Source: Chaetoceros tenuissimus
Lineage: Eukaryota > Bacillariophyta > Thalassiosirophyceae > Chaetocerotales > Chaetocerotaceae
NCBI GenBank assembly: GCA_021927905.1
Contig: BLLK01000040.1
Span: 620,001-684,000, forward strand
Length of the DNA: 64,000 bases
Direction of reading: 5' to 3'
Shown: piece by piece, positions 45,359-57,000 of the stretch
Position numbering within the stretch: position 1 is the stretch's first letter
Layout of the letters: each line of letters begins with the position of its first letter
Program-made: the position numbers and the translations under genes
Notes under the pieces: generated by a model
Seen by the model: the letters and a program-made list of their open reading frames with translations, nothing else
The model's database searches: none
What the model was told of the DNA's origin: nothing

Positions 45359-45715
45359 TGTGCTGTTACATTAGCTATACAAAGAGGACATTGTATGAAT
45401 TATAGGAAGAACAGCCACCACCTTGTCTTCAATGTCCTTGTTTGGAATCATAAAGTAGTTTCTTTCTTGTACTTTTTATCCTGACGTACCACATAATGGT
45501 TGTTTACTGGCCAAATCAGTCATCATATTTCTAAATCACCTTCCAGAAAATGAGCCACTGTCATTGTAAATGTCGGACAAAGCAACGGAAAGATTCAAAA
45601 ATTGCTTCTTGGCATGACTGGAAAAGCCTGCCAGCATAGAGCTGCTCGAACAACTTTTCCTAGCAACGCATCATAAAGCATCTACATAATCATAATTTAA
45701 CAACTGGAATAAAAG
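45359..45715. other. Spacer, nothing recognised
   Basis: AT-rich sequence upstream of the gene at 45716. No open frame or repeat can be supported. Confidence 0.4.
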
Positions 45716-47280
45716 ATGAATGCAGAAAGAGCAGAAGAACCAAATAAAGAACCAGTAGAAACAAATCAACAGATAGAAACTAATGAGCTGGGTATTTCAA
45801 GGGAAACTTTATTTGATTCTTTAGATATTGAAAAGGAGGAACGTGAATATGTAGAGAACGAAACCAATTACCAATTCGCATATCCGTGACCATTGGTGTG
45901 ATATATTTGTAATTCTAAATCATTCAAATGGGAGCTGCTTTCCCAGAACAGGCTTTCACACCAGTACTGAACATCTTGTTTATAAAGTAAAAGAATTCGC
46001 AACAGGTCCACTAGGGAGTAAAAAAAGCATATGCAGATTTAATAATGCAATGCATATCATAAAAGAGATTAACAAAATCATAAAAGAGAATACATCAAAC
46101 GAAGGCGATGCACACCTGGTAGAAACTATTATTGCAGATATCCAAAGAAAAGATCTGAAAACGCCAAACATGAGTAAGTTTCTTGTAAAGAGAATTGCAG
46201 AAGGTATTACCGTAAGTTATATTGAAATTTCCTATGAAATTTGATACTAGCTTAGCTCAGAACCTTTTAGGAAAGAACAGTAACATATGAAGCCAAAACC
46301 AATGATTTGACGAAGCCTACAGCTGCAAACTCAATTGCAGCAAATACACCTCAAAACCCCGACAACATAGCACGTATTACTATGACAATGCAATGTAGAT
46401 ACGAAGTATGCTTAGAATCTTGTCTAAATGATATAAACGAGCTAGACCCATATTCCACCGATGAATACATAATTGAAAAATTGATCATACCAAATATGAA
46501 AAATTTAGTTCTAACTGATTGCAACCCAAAATAACGTACCTCCCAAACATGGCAAGCAAGGATAATGAAGTACATCAATTATGTCACAGCCCTTGTGATG
46601 ATGATCTTTCCACACGATTACCCATTTGATCCATTATGTATGGAATGGATTGCCAATCATAAAGAAAATGGAAAACTAACTAAGGTACCAACCTGGGAAT
46701 ACGTGTGCAGATTTGCTGCTGAGCTATCATTAGAAAAAACAGAAGAAGATGGAAAACCATCTATAATTAGAGAAACAGTAGAGCCAGAAACAATAGATTC
46801 ATCACAGCGATACCAAAAACCAAATACTGAAATCCCACAGAATCCTTCAAAATCCAAAAAAACAAGCAGTACTCCTGACGATATAAAGAGCATTTTCAAA
46901 AGAGATACGCAAGGCTCAACAAAAGAACAGTAGATACCTTATACCAAAGATACGTCACTATTTGTGCTGGTAAAAATGCAAAGAATCCAGGTAAAAAAGG
47001 CGAATGGAATCTGTGTATCCCTGACGATGAAAACACTCAAACAAAATTCATATCAGACTTATACCACTATTTATGGAAATACCAAGTTCGCTTGAAAACT
47101 GGTATCTGGCATCATAACCATAGTGATATCGAAAACAAAATCCCTGACAAGAAAAAAGATGATGGTTTATACAACTTGACTAAACAAGGTGTTCACGAGG
47201 ATGAATATGACTTTATGGAGAATTTTCTACAGGCAGCTTTACTTCGACAATGTCAATCCTTTGCGAAAGAAAAAAAATGA
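45716..47280 (+). pseudogene. Decayed unknown gene facing the MULE
   Basis: It opens with MNAERAEEPNKEPVETNQQ, an acidic leader. Successive frames then give TGFHTSTEHLVYKVKEFATGPLG and IQRKDLKTPNMSKFLVKRIAEG; ARITMTMQCRYEVCLESCLNDINELDP; FPHDYPFDPLCMEWIANHKENG; and finally TLYQRYVTICAGKNAKNPGKKG, WNLCIPDDENTQ and a tail rich in Lys. The pieces follow one another in order, so this is one gene of about 500 codons with roughly four frame changes. No family recognised. It is AT-rich like the MULE and converges on it, so it may be that element's second gene; this is inference only. Confidence 0.4.
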
Positions 47281-47781
47281 TAAAACTTCAGACTCAAGTA
47301 AAAAGGATAGCTCAGACCTAAGTAAAAAAAAATACCTAAGATAAAATAAAAAATATATGGAAAAAAACCAAAAGAAATAACTAATTTTAATAATAATCAC
47401 ACCATTTTTGCAAGAATTATCCTAGAAAGATGTCTCATATCACATTGTACCATATTTAACTTCTGTTAAGATTTTCTAGCCAATAGACCATTTCTTGCCT
47501 TTAAAGTGCATCCTATAATGAAAATTTTAGCCAACAGACCATTTCTTGCCTTTAAAGTGCATCCTATAATGAAAATTTTAGCCAACAGACCATTTCCCGC
47601 CTTATAGTCCTACTTGAAAATTCAAACATACATAAAACATACCGATTATTATTTATGGGGAAATTATATCCTTCTCTTCAATAGATTTTCTCTTAGGTGA
47701 TGAAATTTTCTTGGATTTCGTTGTAGTACTAAACACAGAACCACTCAATGCAACAGTTCCAGCAAACCCTGTTTTTTTTAG
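47281..47781. repeat. Intergenic, with a 51-bp tandem repeat at 47471-47613
   Basis: A 51-bp unit (agccaacagaccatttcttg...) occurs about 2.7 times, with starts at 47478, 47529 and 47580. It lies between the 3' ends of the decayed gene and the MULE transposase. The rest is AT-rich and empty. Confidence 0.9.
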
Positions 47782-49641
47782 TTAAGATGTATTCATTTTA
47801 TCATGCTTTGACAAATCTTGGCCTCTATTCAAATTGATCCGGACAGCCTTTGCATACATATCATCTAAAGTTTCACTAAACTCTGTATAGAACTCTGGAC
47901 ATTTAGAGAAATCAACACAATCGGCAATCCCATGAACCTTAGCCAAAGAATCTTTTCTACACTGCTGATGAGTAAGGATGTCACTAATTTTCTCATCCAA
48001 TTTCTTGCTTCTAAAATGATCTTCTACACGAACAATTGGAATCATTCCAGTGGTAGATGTTTTCTCATTACCAGATAAGGACTTATAATCCCAGTTCCAA
48101 CCAATCAATCGCTCTTGTGCTGTCATCACTGCAACTTTGGAAGGGTGCATACAATCTTCTATCTTCACCATGGCCCCTTTTAAAACTCCTTCATCTTCAA
48201 CAAAACAGGCTTCACCCAAACAACCATCACTTAAATGCAAATGCAATCCCATACGCTTATCTGTATTTGCACTATGCAATAGAGCTACTAATGCATCTTT
48301 TTCTGCTTCAGTCATTTTTTCAACTGGTTTCCGAATAAGATAAACACAAAATTTCCACCACACAACATGGTAATCATGATAATCAATTTCCTCAGCGTAA
48401 CCTCTCTTACGGAAGTAATTTTCATGGACATGATGAAGATGTGTGCACAACAGACCACAGCGGTGGTAATACAAACAGGAACAAACAAGATATAATTCTC
48501 CTGTGGAAGGTTCTTTCACAATCTTCACAGTCCAAGCATGAATGTATTGCACATGTTGTGGCAACCTATACGTGAAGTCTACTTGTTCCAGATCAATTTT
48601 TTCTGACGAGACATTATGCTCATGATCCTCTTCCTCACTCTTGCATTCTCCATCAGTAGGTTTAGCAATCATAACATAGTAACAGACATCTCCATTCTCT
48701 TCTCTAACAACCTCGGATACATAATGATCTGAATGCTTCATAGTATTATAAACCAACTTTGCACCCTTATCTGTCAAATGATTCATCCATTTCTTCCCAT
48801 ACAATTTTGTGCTATGAAGGATTCTTGTAGCTTCGACATAATGTTCTCGCATGCGGCTCTCATCATAGTCAGTAACCTTTTTCGTAAATTCATGCAACTC
48901 ATCTTTTCTACCAACAGAAATTGCACCATTCTTCAAAGCATTATGAGTTCCTTCAATGCCACAATTGGTGTATGAATCCATTGCAAAAATGTCACTTCTT
49001 CTATGAAATACATAAACATTTTCATGGACAATAACACCAATTTTTATCCACCTTACGAGAAGGTCAGAGGCCTGGTCACATATATTTTCCAAAACTTCTT
49101 TGCTTTGCAACCATTGCAACAATATATTTTTGGACAATTCATATTCAGCCTCTGTGAAGATTACCAGACACATCCAAGAGTACAACCACGTCTGTATCAG
49201 TTCTTCGAATTCAGTTTTAATATTGTCTGGGACGTTGTCATGGTATCGAATACGACCACGAATATTTTTTTCAAATCCAAAATACACAATATGAAAGCCA
49301 CACCTACCTCTTATAGCTTTTTGATAGGTTGTACCAATGGCCCTATCTATTGCATCGCAGAGCCAGATGTCACCATCACAAATAATCAGACGAACCCTTA
49401 AACAAAACTCTGGCCCAAAAAGACTCGGAAGGCATACCTGTAAGATATAGGTCAACATACACACCTTTTCATTTGGAACACCAATGCGACAAACAGTATA
49501 AAAATGACCATTGCTATCCTTTACACAGACACTGAACTGTTTAAAATTCTTGTGGAGCGTTACGTTGTGTGTAGAGTCTACAAAGATACACGATGCGTAC
49601 ATGAGGGACACATTTAATTGGCATGGCAACAGAAATCCCAA
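47782..49641 (-). CDS. MULE (Mutator-like) transposase with SWIM zinc finger
   Basis: About 619 codons with no internal stop. Seen: CIFVDSTHNVT near residue 20 (first catalytic Asp), LIICDGDIWLCDAI near 88 (second Asp), CGFHIVYFGFEKNI, then TNCGIEGTHNALKNG near 222 (Glu). A SWIM finger C-x-C...C-T-H-L-H lies near residues 390-400 (LVCSCLYYHRCGLLCTHLHHVHE). This is the MULE order. The frame opens just after a stop with no ATG at its start; the first internal ATG is at about 49602, so the true N-terminus is probably in an upstream exon or has been lost. The N-terminal DNA-binding domain is not visible. No terminal inverted repeats were found. It could be active or a domesticated FAR1-like gene. 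Confidence 0.75.
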   Translation of the reverse strand: MGFLLPCQLNVSLMYASCIFVDSTHNVTLHKNFKQFSVCVKDSNGHFYTVCRIGVPNEKVCMLTYILQVCLPSLFGPEFCLRVRLIICDGDIWLCDAIDRAIGTTYQKAIRGRCGFHIVYFGFEKNIRGRIRYHDNVPDNIKTEFEELIQTWLYSWMCLVIFTEAEYELSKNILLQWLQSKEVLENICDQASDLLVRWIKIGVIVHENVYVFHRRSDIFAMDSYTNCGIEGTHNALKNGAISVGRKDELHEFTKKVTDYDESRMREHYVEATRILHSTKLYGKKWMNHLTDKGAKLVYNTMKHSDHYVSEVVREENGDVCYYVMIAKPTDGECKSEEEDHEHNVSSEKIDLEQVDFTYRLPQHVQYIHAWTVKIVKEPSTGELYLVCSCLYYHRCGLLCTHLHHVHENYFRKRGYAEEIDYHDYHVVWWKFCVYLIRKPVEKMTEAEKDALVALLHSANTDKRMGLHLHLSDGCLGEACFVEDEGVLKGAMVKIEDCMHPSKVAVMTAQERLIGWNWDYKSLSGNEKTSTTGMIPIVRVEDHFRSKKLDEKISDILTHQQCRKDSLAKVHGIADCVDFSKCPEFYTEFSETLDDMYAKAVRINLNRGQDLSKHDKMNTS

Positions 49642-49720
49642 TATATGTCCAAGTTATGAAAAATCGAAGTTTTAACAGTCCATTCCCATTTCAGTCCCAG
49701 TACCTTAAGAGAGGAGAATT

Positions 49721-49858
49721 TCAATTCCGTATGTGCCGTACAGATTTGAATGCTACTCTTTTGAAATAAGAGTGCTTATGTTTCTTCACCAACGGCCAAA
49801 ATCTGCTACAACGATCACAAATAACTATTGCATCACCACATTTCTTCATAAATTTCAT
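49721..49858 (-). other. Possible upstream exon or N-terminal remnant of the MULE gene
   Basis: A 45-codon frame on the same strand encodes MKFMKKCGDAIVICDRCSRFWPLVKKHK, with a CDRC pair and basic aromatic residues, which could be part of the missing zinc-finger N-terminus. The sequence between this and 49641 contains stops in its frame, so an intron or decay would be needed to join them. Confidence 0.3.
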
Positions 49859-50532
49859 CAACTTCCATTTTAAAACATACTTTATTTACATTACGAAACA
49901 AATGCACGAGAGCATACAAAAGGTATGAAAACAGCTATTTCTCTATATCTTGTTCCTACTTATGAGTTCTTTTTACATCTATAGAATGCATGGAAAGAGG
50001 TTTGCTTGATGAAGTGCTTTGGAAGGAAGGAGCGAAGTTTGCGGAACAGATATTGACTGGAAAGAATCAAGTCATTAACAAAGACGGTACACCAGCCATT
50101 ATTTGCATCTGCAATGTATCTGGTACACTCAAGAAGCTTTTCAAAGGATCAAAGGAGAAGGATCAAAGGAGAAACGGCAATTTTCTATGATTTGATTGAT
50201 ATGGACAGAATTCTTACTGGACTTGTTGTTATTTGACGATGCTACTAAATAATCATGTCTCTATGCACTTGGTAAGTGAAGTCATATTTTTCTATATTGC
50301 ATTTGATTTAGAAATCATGGCTTATTCTAACATATCTTGTCTCTTTACCTATCTTTTGCTTCTCACTTGCTATTGCGTCGTTTATTTGTTTCCATTGAAT
50401 CTTTTTGTTGTCGTTGTGTCTCTTTGGAATGATGTAAAAAACGTAAACACGAATAAAATAAAGAGAGAAAAATAACCAAAATACAGATTTCCGGCTGAGT
50501 ATTTAAAACTGACATTTTTCAAAACTCGGCAT
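49859..50532. other. Region upstream of the first fucosyltransferase-like gene
   Basis: Contains a 66-codon frame at 49990-50190 with no recognised domain, and a good splice-donor-like sequence cttg/gtaagtgaag at 50271. If a short upstream exon were spliced to the gene at 50570 it would start here, but I see no clear coding exon with a signal peptide. Confidence 0.35.
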
Positions 50533-51910
50533 ATACAACGGAGGAAGCAATAGTAGCACGTATCTTACAATGTATGGTGATCACAGAGTACCTTCGTACT
50601 TAGCTGCTCTACCAAAGTGGTTACAAGAATATATAGCCTGGAATCAAAAGGAACGAACTACCAAAGATCCTAAAGATTTGAAATATATAGTCATGAAATG
50701 TATAAAGAGTCAGACACGATGTGGTGGATTCAGTGATCGACTACGACCTTTGCCATTCTACTTACTATTAGCTCAAAAGACAAATAGAATTGTTTGCATC
50801 TACTGGGATCGGCCCATGAGATTAGAACATTATTTACAAGTGCCAAAGAATGGATTAGATTGGGCATGTCCTTCGACCTTTGAAGGAGATACAGGTAGCC
50901 GAGATGTAAATGCAAAATTTCTAATTCGAATGGATGAAAAAGTGAAAAAATATGCACTTCAGTTGGTTTCAAGGATCAAATCTTCCAAACAGACATATAT
51001 TGCGTTGGACACTTCACAATCTACAGATCAGATCAATTGTATGAATAATATCTTCAATGCATACTCGTATCAAGATCGTATGCCAAAAGTATCGAAATGG
51101 ATGCATATTAATATGATGGAGCATATCTTTCGAATAATGTTTAAACCCATACCTGCTATAGCGAGAAATATCAATGTGACCATGACTAAACTTGGTTTGG
51201 TAGAGGGGAATTATACATCTATACATCTCCGCACACGGTATCCAACATCAAGATTAAAACATATCTTGGGTAAGAATATGAGTGCGCTAGATCATGGACA
51301 CTTTACACCAAAGTTTGATGGAAGATACAAATCATATCTTATGCAACTTACAAACAATGCTGTGGAATGCGGCTATTTACTGGACACAAAAAGGCCATTT
51401 GTATTCATCTCAGACAGTACTGACCTAGTAGATCATGTCATTGAAAACAAAATAAATGTGAGAGGTTTGAAAGTACAGATTCTGGGAGTAAAGCAAAGGC
51501 CCAATATCATACATCTCGAATTTGATAATACAAATGTAGAGGACACTTTCTATCCATTGTTTGAGGATTTGCTCATCATGGGAGGAGGCTCTTGTGTGGC
51601 TCATGGCCTTGGATCTTTTGGAGCATTCGGTGCAGGGTTGACTGGCAATCGATGTAGAGCGCTTCATAGAAATTACAGGGGTGCTCCAATCAAGTGTCCA
51701 AACAATGATACATCCATAGAGTTAATTCCAATTACAAATAATGAATTAATGCTGGACTAAAATAAATAACATCTGTATTACCCATTGTTATCTCTTGAGT
51801 TACATTTGTACAGTGTAAATATTCTACATTTGAACTTATCACACACTGCGGTGGCGGTTGCTGCTAGTCTACAGAAGTTGGAATTGTCAAAGTCCCTCTT
51901 CTACTGAGTT
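50533..51910 (+). repeat. Segmental duplication, copy 1
   Basis: 1378 bp matched without gaps to 58435-59812. It covers the end of the 5' region, the whole fucosyltransferase-like frame and about 150 bp of 3' flank. Within it, 50878-51123 (246 bp) is identical to 58780-59025. Confidence 0.95.
50570..51760 (+). CDS. Fucosyltransferase-like glycosyltransferase, copy 1 (no N-terminal anchor)
   Basis: A 396-residue frame. Motifs resemble GDP-fucose-type glycosyltransferases: CGGFSDRLRPLPFYLLLAQKTNR with IYWDRPMRLEHYL (residues 50-90), SIHLRTRYP near 220 (the HxRxR nucleotide-sugar motif), and MGGGSCVAHGLGSFGAFGAGL near 350, like the Ser/Phe-Gly segment of FT enzymes. The role would be transfer of fucose from GDP-fucose to a glycan in the Golgi lumen; the family call is from motifs. 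The copy at 58435 has a 100-residue N-terminal extension with a signal/anchor that is missing here: an upstream in-frame TGA closes the frame, with no ATG before 50570. So it is either soluble, spliced from an unseen exon, or a truncated duplicate. Confidence 0.6.
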   Translation: MYGDHRVPSYLAALPKWLQEYIAWNQKERTTKDPKDLKYIVMKCIKSQTRCGGFSDRLRPLPFYLLLAQKTNRIVCIYWDRPMRLEHYLQVPKNGLDWACPSTFEGDTGSRDVNAKFLIRMDEKVKKYALQLVSRIKSSKQTYIALDTSQSTDQINCMNNIFNAYSYQDRMPKVSKWMHINMMEHIFRIMFKPIPAIARNINVTMTKLGLVEGNYTSIHLRTRYPTSRLKHILGKNMSALDHGHFTPKFDGRYKSYLMQLTNNAVECGYLLDTKRPFVFISDSTDLVDHVIENKINVRGLKVQILGVKQRPNIIHLEFDNTNVEDTFYPLFEDLLIMGGGSCVAHGLGSFGAFGAGLTGNRCRALHRNYRGAPIKCPNNDTSIELIPITNNELMLD

Positions 51911-52126
51911 TGAAACATGTATTTTCGTAATGTGAGGATAATTGAATTAGGTATTTTGCTGTTAAAATACGCTTTTGTACCAGGTCTATACGTACATACA
52001 TGTAGTACTTGAGGGCTGAGTGCATTCATTCAGCGAAGCCATGTTGAAAAATTAGTTGTAATAGAGTGATTGAAATTTTGCCAAATAGGGTACCATAGTG
52101 AATGAAAATATCAATAGTAAAACAAA
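51911..52126. other. Intergenic region upstream of the FkbM-like gene
   Basis: About 216 bp between copy 1 of the duplication and the FkbM-like ATG; the likely promoter lies here. No motif can be supported. Confidence 0.35.
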
Positions 52127-53143
52127 ATGCAACGAAATTTCATGTTATTATCTATTCTCATTGTTTTTGGAATACTTCAAATCAATGATATTGTCAAGAA
52201 AAACCTGCAACTACTCGTTAAAACAAAAAAAATTGATTTGACATCTTCTTCTTTTGACTCTTCTTTGAAAGATGAAAATTATGATGAACATATCAATGAA
52301 TTTGTATGTGGAAAGAATGCAAGTGCCTCGTCTTTAGAATGGAATTTTCTTTGTACAAATCATGAAACCAAAATATCAAGCGACGCTATCGAACGAATGT
52401 TCAAGTCTACGTCGGAAATTAATATTGTTCAAATTGGAGCTCACGTTGGCTTTGAGCCAAATGATCCAATTGCTATGGGAATTGTATCTCTTATAGACAG
52501 CTTCCCCAAAACATTTCGTTCACGCTTTCACTGGACATTTGTTGAACCATCACCTCCCAATTACAAACGTCTTGTTCAAAACTTGGACAAATACAGCCAT
52601 ATATGTAACATGAAATCCATAAATGCTGGTGTGGTTTCAGATTTAAGCAATTACACAGACAATTCGTTGATTTTTTACAGTCTCAAAGATACCATTGATC
52701 CAGAAACAGGATTTGATTCGCTCAGCAACAAAACCCTACCTGCTTATATAACTCAAGTGTCATCTTTTAGCAAAGCTCCAATTTTATTTAATAGAAGACA
52801 GTTTAGAAAGGTAGGCTTGAATGTGAATGATTACATTGTCAAGACTAAAGTTCAAACGAAGCCTTTCTCTGCTTTAATGGCTGAAGTTATAGGAAATGCT
52901 ACAAGTGAACAGCATTCTACTCCGTTTTTGGTTTTGATAGACACGGAAGGTTTCGACTGTGATATTGTTCAAGGAATATCATTCGATTCAAAATATTTAC
53001 CAAAGTTTTTAGTTTTCGAAGTAAAACAATGTAGAGAAAAGTATACTAAAGAGACAAAAGGGCATTTAGAGAAACTGGGATATACCTTGACTCAAGATGA
53101 TGGTAGAGTAGAGAATATTGTGGGAGTATTGAGATCTACATGA
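52127..53143 (+). CDS. FkbM-type methyltransferase, predicted type II membrane protein
   Basis: A 338-residue protein with an N-terminal hydrophobic segment (about residues 4-20, LLSILIVFGILQI) after a short basic head, a signal-anchor layout that would place the enzyme in the Golgi/ER lumen. The catalytic domain has a SAM-binding motif IVQIGAHVGFEPND near residue 102, FVEPSPPNYKRLVQ near 143, and DTEGFDCDIVQGI near 280, a set typical of the FkbM family (sugar O-methyltransferases and relatives). The final FLVFEVKQC block is also typical. The neighbouring fucosyltransferase-like genes suggest it methylates a surface glycan; that is inference. The start is the first ATG; no intron is needed. 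Confidence 0.7.
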   Translation: MQRNFMLLSILIVFGILQINDIVKKNLQLLVKTKKIDLTSSSFDSSLKDENYDEHINEFVCGKNASASSLEWNFLCTNHETKISSDAIERMFKSTSEINIVQIGAHVGFEPNDPIAMGIVSLIDSFPKTFRSRFHWTFVEPSPPNYKRLVQNLDKYSHICNMKSINAGVVSDLSNYTDNSLIFYSLKDTIDPETGFDSLSNKTLPAYITQVSSFSKAPILFNRRQFRKVGLNVNDYIVKTKVQTKPFSALMAEVIGNATSEQHSTPFLVLIDTEGFDCDIVQGISFDSKYLPKFLVFEVKQCREKYTKETKGHLEKLGYTLTQDDGRVENIVGVLRST

Positions 53144-53785
53144 CAAGATTTGATAACGAGTCGGAGTATGTTATGCGAAACTCAGCTCTCAAAGTAATGA
53201 CTACAATGCTCGAACAACCAGCATTCCTTATTCGAAAGCACTACATACCAAAGGTAAACTCCAAGAAGAAAAGCAATATTGTAAACTAAGTAGCCGAAGG
53301 TGTTGTGTAGAGGAAATCTAGTACCACTTTTAAATTGAATCCCCAAAATGAATCCCTATTGATTTTGAAATGATGTCGCTCGGTGCCTTTATTGTAGAAC
53401 TACTCATTTCTAACAACGTAGAAACAGCCTCTGCATGGGCATGCTTATTTTGCACAAAACTTTTGCTCCAACTTCTGATGGCGTCAGGACTCGACTCGCA
53501 AACATGTCAGAAAATACATGCTCCAAGTGTTAGCCTAAATGTTTGTATGACCGTATGAATTGCGACATTGTGACATCTGTCAAAAATTATTCCAGTATTA
53601 TTGATACGTACGTCATTGAAAAGATTCGGCGATGGAAAGGAATTGTTCTTTCACTCAAACTACACTTTCAGACTTTCATGATGATCTGGTCAACTATATT
53701 GTATACCTTTTGCAGAAGCTATAAAATCCAAATAAGAGTAGGAAGACTCACAGATGCATATAATTCCCTCAATTTAAATGAAACC
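53144..53785. other. Intergenic/upstream region of fucosyltransferase copy 2
   Basis: The frame of copy 2 stays open upstream to about 53543, but the residues before the ATG at 53786 look non-coding and the signal/anchor begins at that ATG. No other feature was recognised. Confidence 0.4.
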
Positions 53786-53983
53786 ATGGCCAATAAAATA
53801 GCTCGCTTCTTATTCATTGGCATATTCCTTGTTTCGAGTCCGTATTTTTCAAACAGGGGAAGATATGTGAATTACATAGATCATATCACTTACCAAAGTA
53901 CAAGTATTTTTAGTGCCATGGTAGAAGATGATGACAATATTCTAGCATTGTCTATACACTCAGATAAAGTCAATGTTTCATCC

Positions 53984-54003
53984 AATGTTACCAAAATATC
54001 AAA
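53984..54003. repeat. LINE-2 target-site duplication, left copy
   Basis: The 20-bp sequence aatgttaccaaaatatcaaa is repeated perfectly at 58361-58380, inside the coding frame of copy 2. Confidence 0.97.
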
Positions 54004-57000
54004 TATATATATATAACACAAGATTACTAAGATTATGAATACCTAAAAAGGTTTCGTCTTACAGCCAAATGGTATCTTTTAAAATCTCACTGTTGAAATA
54101 CGGCCCTAAGCGATCATGCGCTAAGTGTCCGCACTTCTAAAGAAGAGAGCTAGATTCCCGCTCCTTCAGCAACCTATGTTGCCGAACAAGAGGAGTCTGA
54201 GCATGCTATCAAAGCCTATGTCCTTTTGATTGGATCGAGACCGATCCATTCTCTGAGTATGTCATTATGTGAAAACTCATCGACAGGAGCATCCATGTGT
54301 GCTTCTCTAGCTGAGCGAATAAGTAAGAGCCATTCCTTTTTTGTTTCGGTAGAAAGATCTTGTATAGTGTTAGGGTCCAAACGAAAGTGATGTGAATAAA
54401 TAGAACGTGGTAGGGATCGTAAGCCCCTGCTTAATTCTATTTTGATTGACAGTTCCAGGGATTCTAGACCCCTAAATTCATCAATGGTGCTAGTATTGTG
54501 GAGCAGTCTATTACGTTCTGCCCACATTTGGTATGTCATGTTCCAAAGTTTGGTAATGACATGCTTAGCCCAAGCCGTACCCGTACGTCTGGACTGAAGC
54601 TGATTGTAATAAATATGTTGATAACGGATTATATCCTTGTGTATGAATCCCAAAATGGTTGAATACCAACCAATATTGTTCTGTTTAGAAGCTATTGGAA
54701 GGAAATCTCTGGATAGGTTAACTGGTATAATGCCTCTATCGGGATTGTCCATCCAACTTCGAATACCGGCAACTAAGAAATTTCTTAGCTGGGGTTCTGT
54801 GTCAATGGAAGCCATGAAAGTGTCGAATTCTGTGAGCAATGTCTCTCTGAAGCAGTTTGTATCGGGACAGGACATAAGGTGTACAGTAGTCTCTTCTGCT
54901 ATCTTACAACAAGGGCAAAGGCTTGTGTTGGAATGTTGTCTCTTTTCAAGATTTGTTCCTGTAGGGAGATCATTTGCCATAAGTTTGGTAATAAAACGAT
55001 TTTGTTTGAAGGAGCGTTCCTTGCGCGCGCGTCGTATACTTGTCCAACCTATGTCTTGTTGAAGAATTGTGGAGGAGACTCCAGTCATTTCAGACCAGTA
55101 ATCACAGACTGTGCGTTTATCCAAAACTGATGTAATCGCTGGAGTCAAATTAGAGGTGATATTGACTGCATCGATTTTGATTGTGGAAATGCCGACCTCT
55201 CTGGAAAAATCTGTTGGTGGTAGGGCTGTAAAGTAATATGTTGCTATTTCTTTAGCATAATCATCTGCAATACAGTTCAGATGTTCCAAAAAGGTAAGGG
55301 GTCTATGAAGTTCATCAGCGTGTCCTTTGACCTTTGTAGGTTGTGGGGAGTATGGAACTTCTTCCCATAGTTCTATCAGTGATGAAATAAGATCCACAGA
55401 AGTGGTAGAGGACTTCAGATGAAAGCGTTTAAGATGGAGACACTCGACTGCACTATCATTATCACTGGCTGAAATGATGGAAGCTTGTGTTGGCTGTAGT
55501 AGGGGAGTTAGAGCTTCTATGCAGTTGACAATACCCACTAAGGATCCTATTTCACCTCTGTAGGAGTTGAGATCTTTTTCTAATCCTGGAATGTAGCCAC
55601 CCCCTTTAATCCACTGCATGCCATCCTGGGAGCAGATGATCCAACCGCTTGTACAGATATTCATATGTTCAAAGTATGAGCCATCACCTACACAAAGGGC
55701 AGTGCCATCCGCTATGTCCCGTAGTAAGATATCTATATCATCACTCATCTTGATAAATTGAAACAAGTACGGAATACGTGGCAAGTAGATGGTGTAACGT
55801 CCCAGCCTCATTGTTTCTCTGTTACTATTCAGGAGGGTGAACACGGAAGAGGTCTGAGTGACATGTGAGAATTCTCCATCGTATTCTACTGTCACTCTTT
55901 CAATTGTATTTGGGTTTGGGCGTTGTGCTGCATTGTGATCTGTAATAAATCTTGTTCGGCTTTGAAGATGTTGACTATAAGAGAACCAAATGTCATCTTC
56001 CCGGTATAAAAGGCGAGTACCATCCCTCGTGCGAAACCAATTCCATTGATCAATCCAATCGGAGGCTGATTCAAGTTGCCATTGATAAAGAGTATGATAC
56101 ATGTTAATGCCTTGGGGAAAAATCATATGCATTGCTTTAATCCAGACTTTATAGTCTTTTGATCGAATATCATGTTTGTCAGGCCAATTGAAGTTATTCC
56201 TGTCTCCTTCAAAGACTGAGCGATGCAAAAACACAGGATCTATCCGTCTACCGTCTGCAGTTGTAATATCACTGATAGTAATTACACCATGTGACATACG
56301 AACTTCATTGATTTTTCTCATCTCACCTTTTGTCAAGGGAAGAGTGGATACGACATCCATTATAGCTTTATCCCCTTGCCGTTTTCCTTTCAGTTCAAAG
56401 TGTTTAGGACAAATTTGAATATTGTTCTTGACAAGGAAGACGGCTGTGTAATATATCCAGGAATGAGGGGAACACCATTTCAAAGCCTTCTTTAGAGTTG
56501 ATAACGTCCAGATCAATCCAAAGAGACCTGCTTCAAGAACAAATTGCTCAATATTCAATTGAAGTAAAGATGTAGTCGGTGATTCTTTCCATGTATGCAT
56601 TACCAGGGCTGAAACTTTAAGGACACCCGATTGCTGGAATATGTTCATGGCGCCTGCTCCAAAATATGCTGAAGAAGTCTGACGGAAAATTCTGCGCAGT
56701 GTCGAGCTATAGCCTGACTTTTGACAAGCAAGCTTTATGGCTGGGGCAAAGATCTTGGTACATTCCTTTTCCGTAAAAGTATGTGCCAATAGGATATACT
56801 CTATTTGTTTTGTGATTGTAATTTGGAAGGTGTGCCATATTACCTCTTGAGTACAGGATCCTGCTCGAACTAAACTAGTCCATTCAGCCACTTTTTTCTG
56901 AAGAATCTCGATTTGAGTAGATCTGTCGCCATTCATAGCCATCCACACTCCAAGCATCTCTGCAGCTTCCTTACATTGAAGACGGTCCAACGTGCATCTG

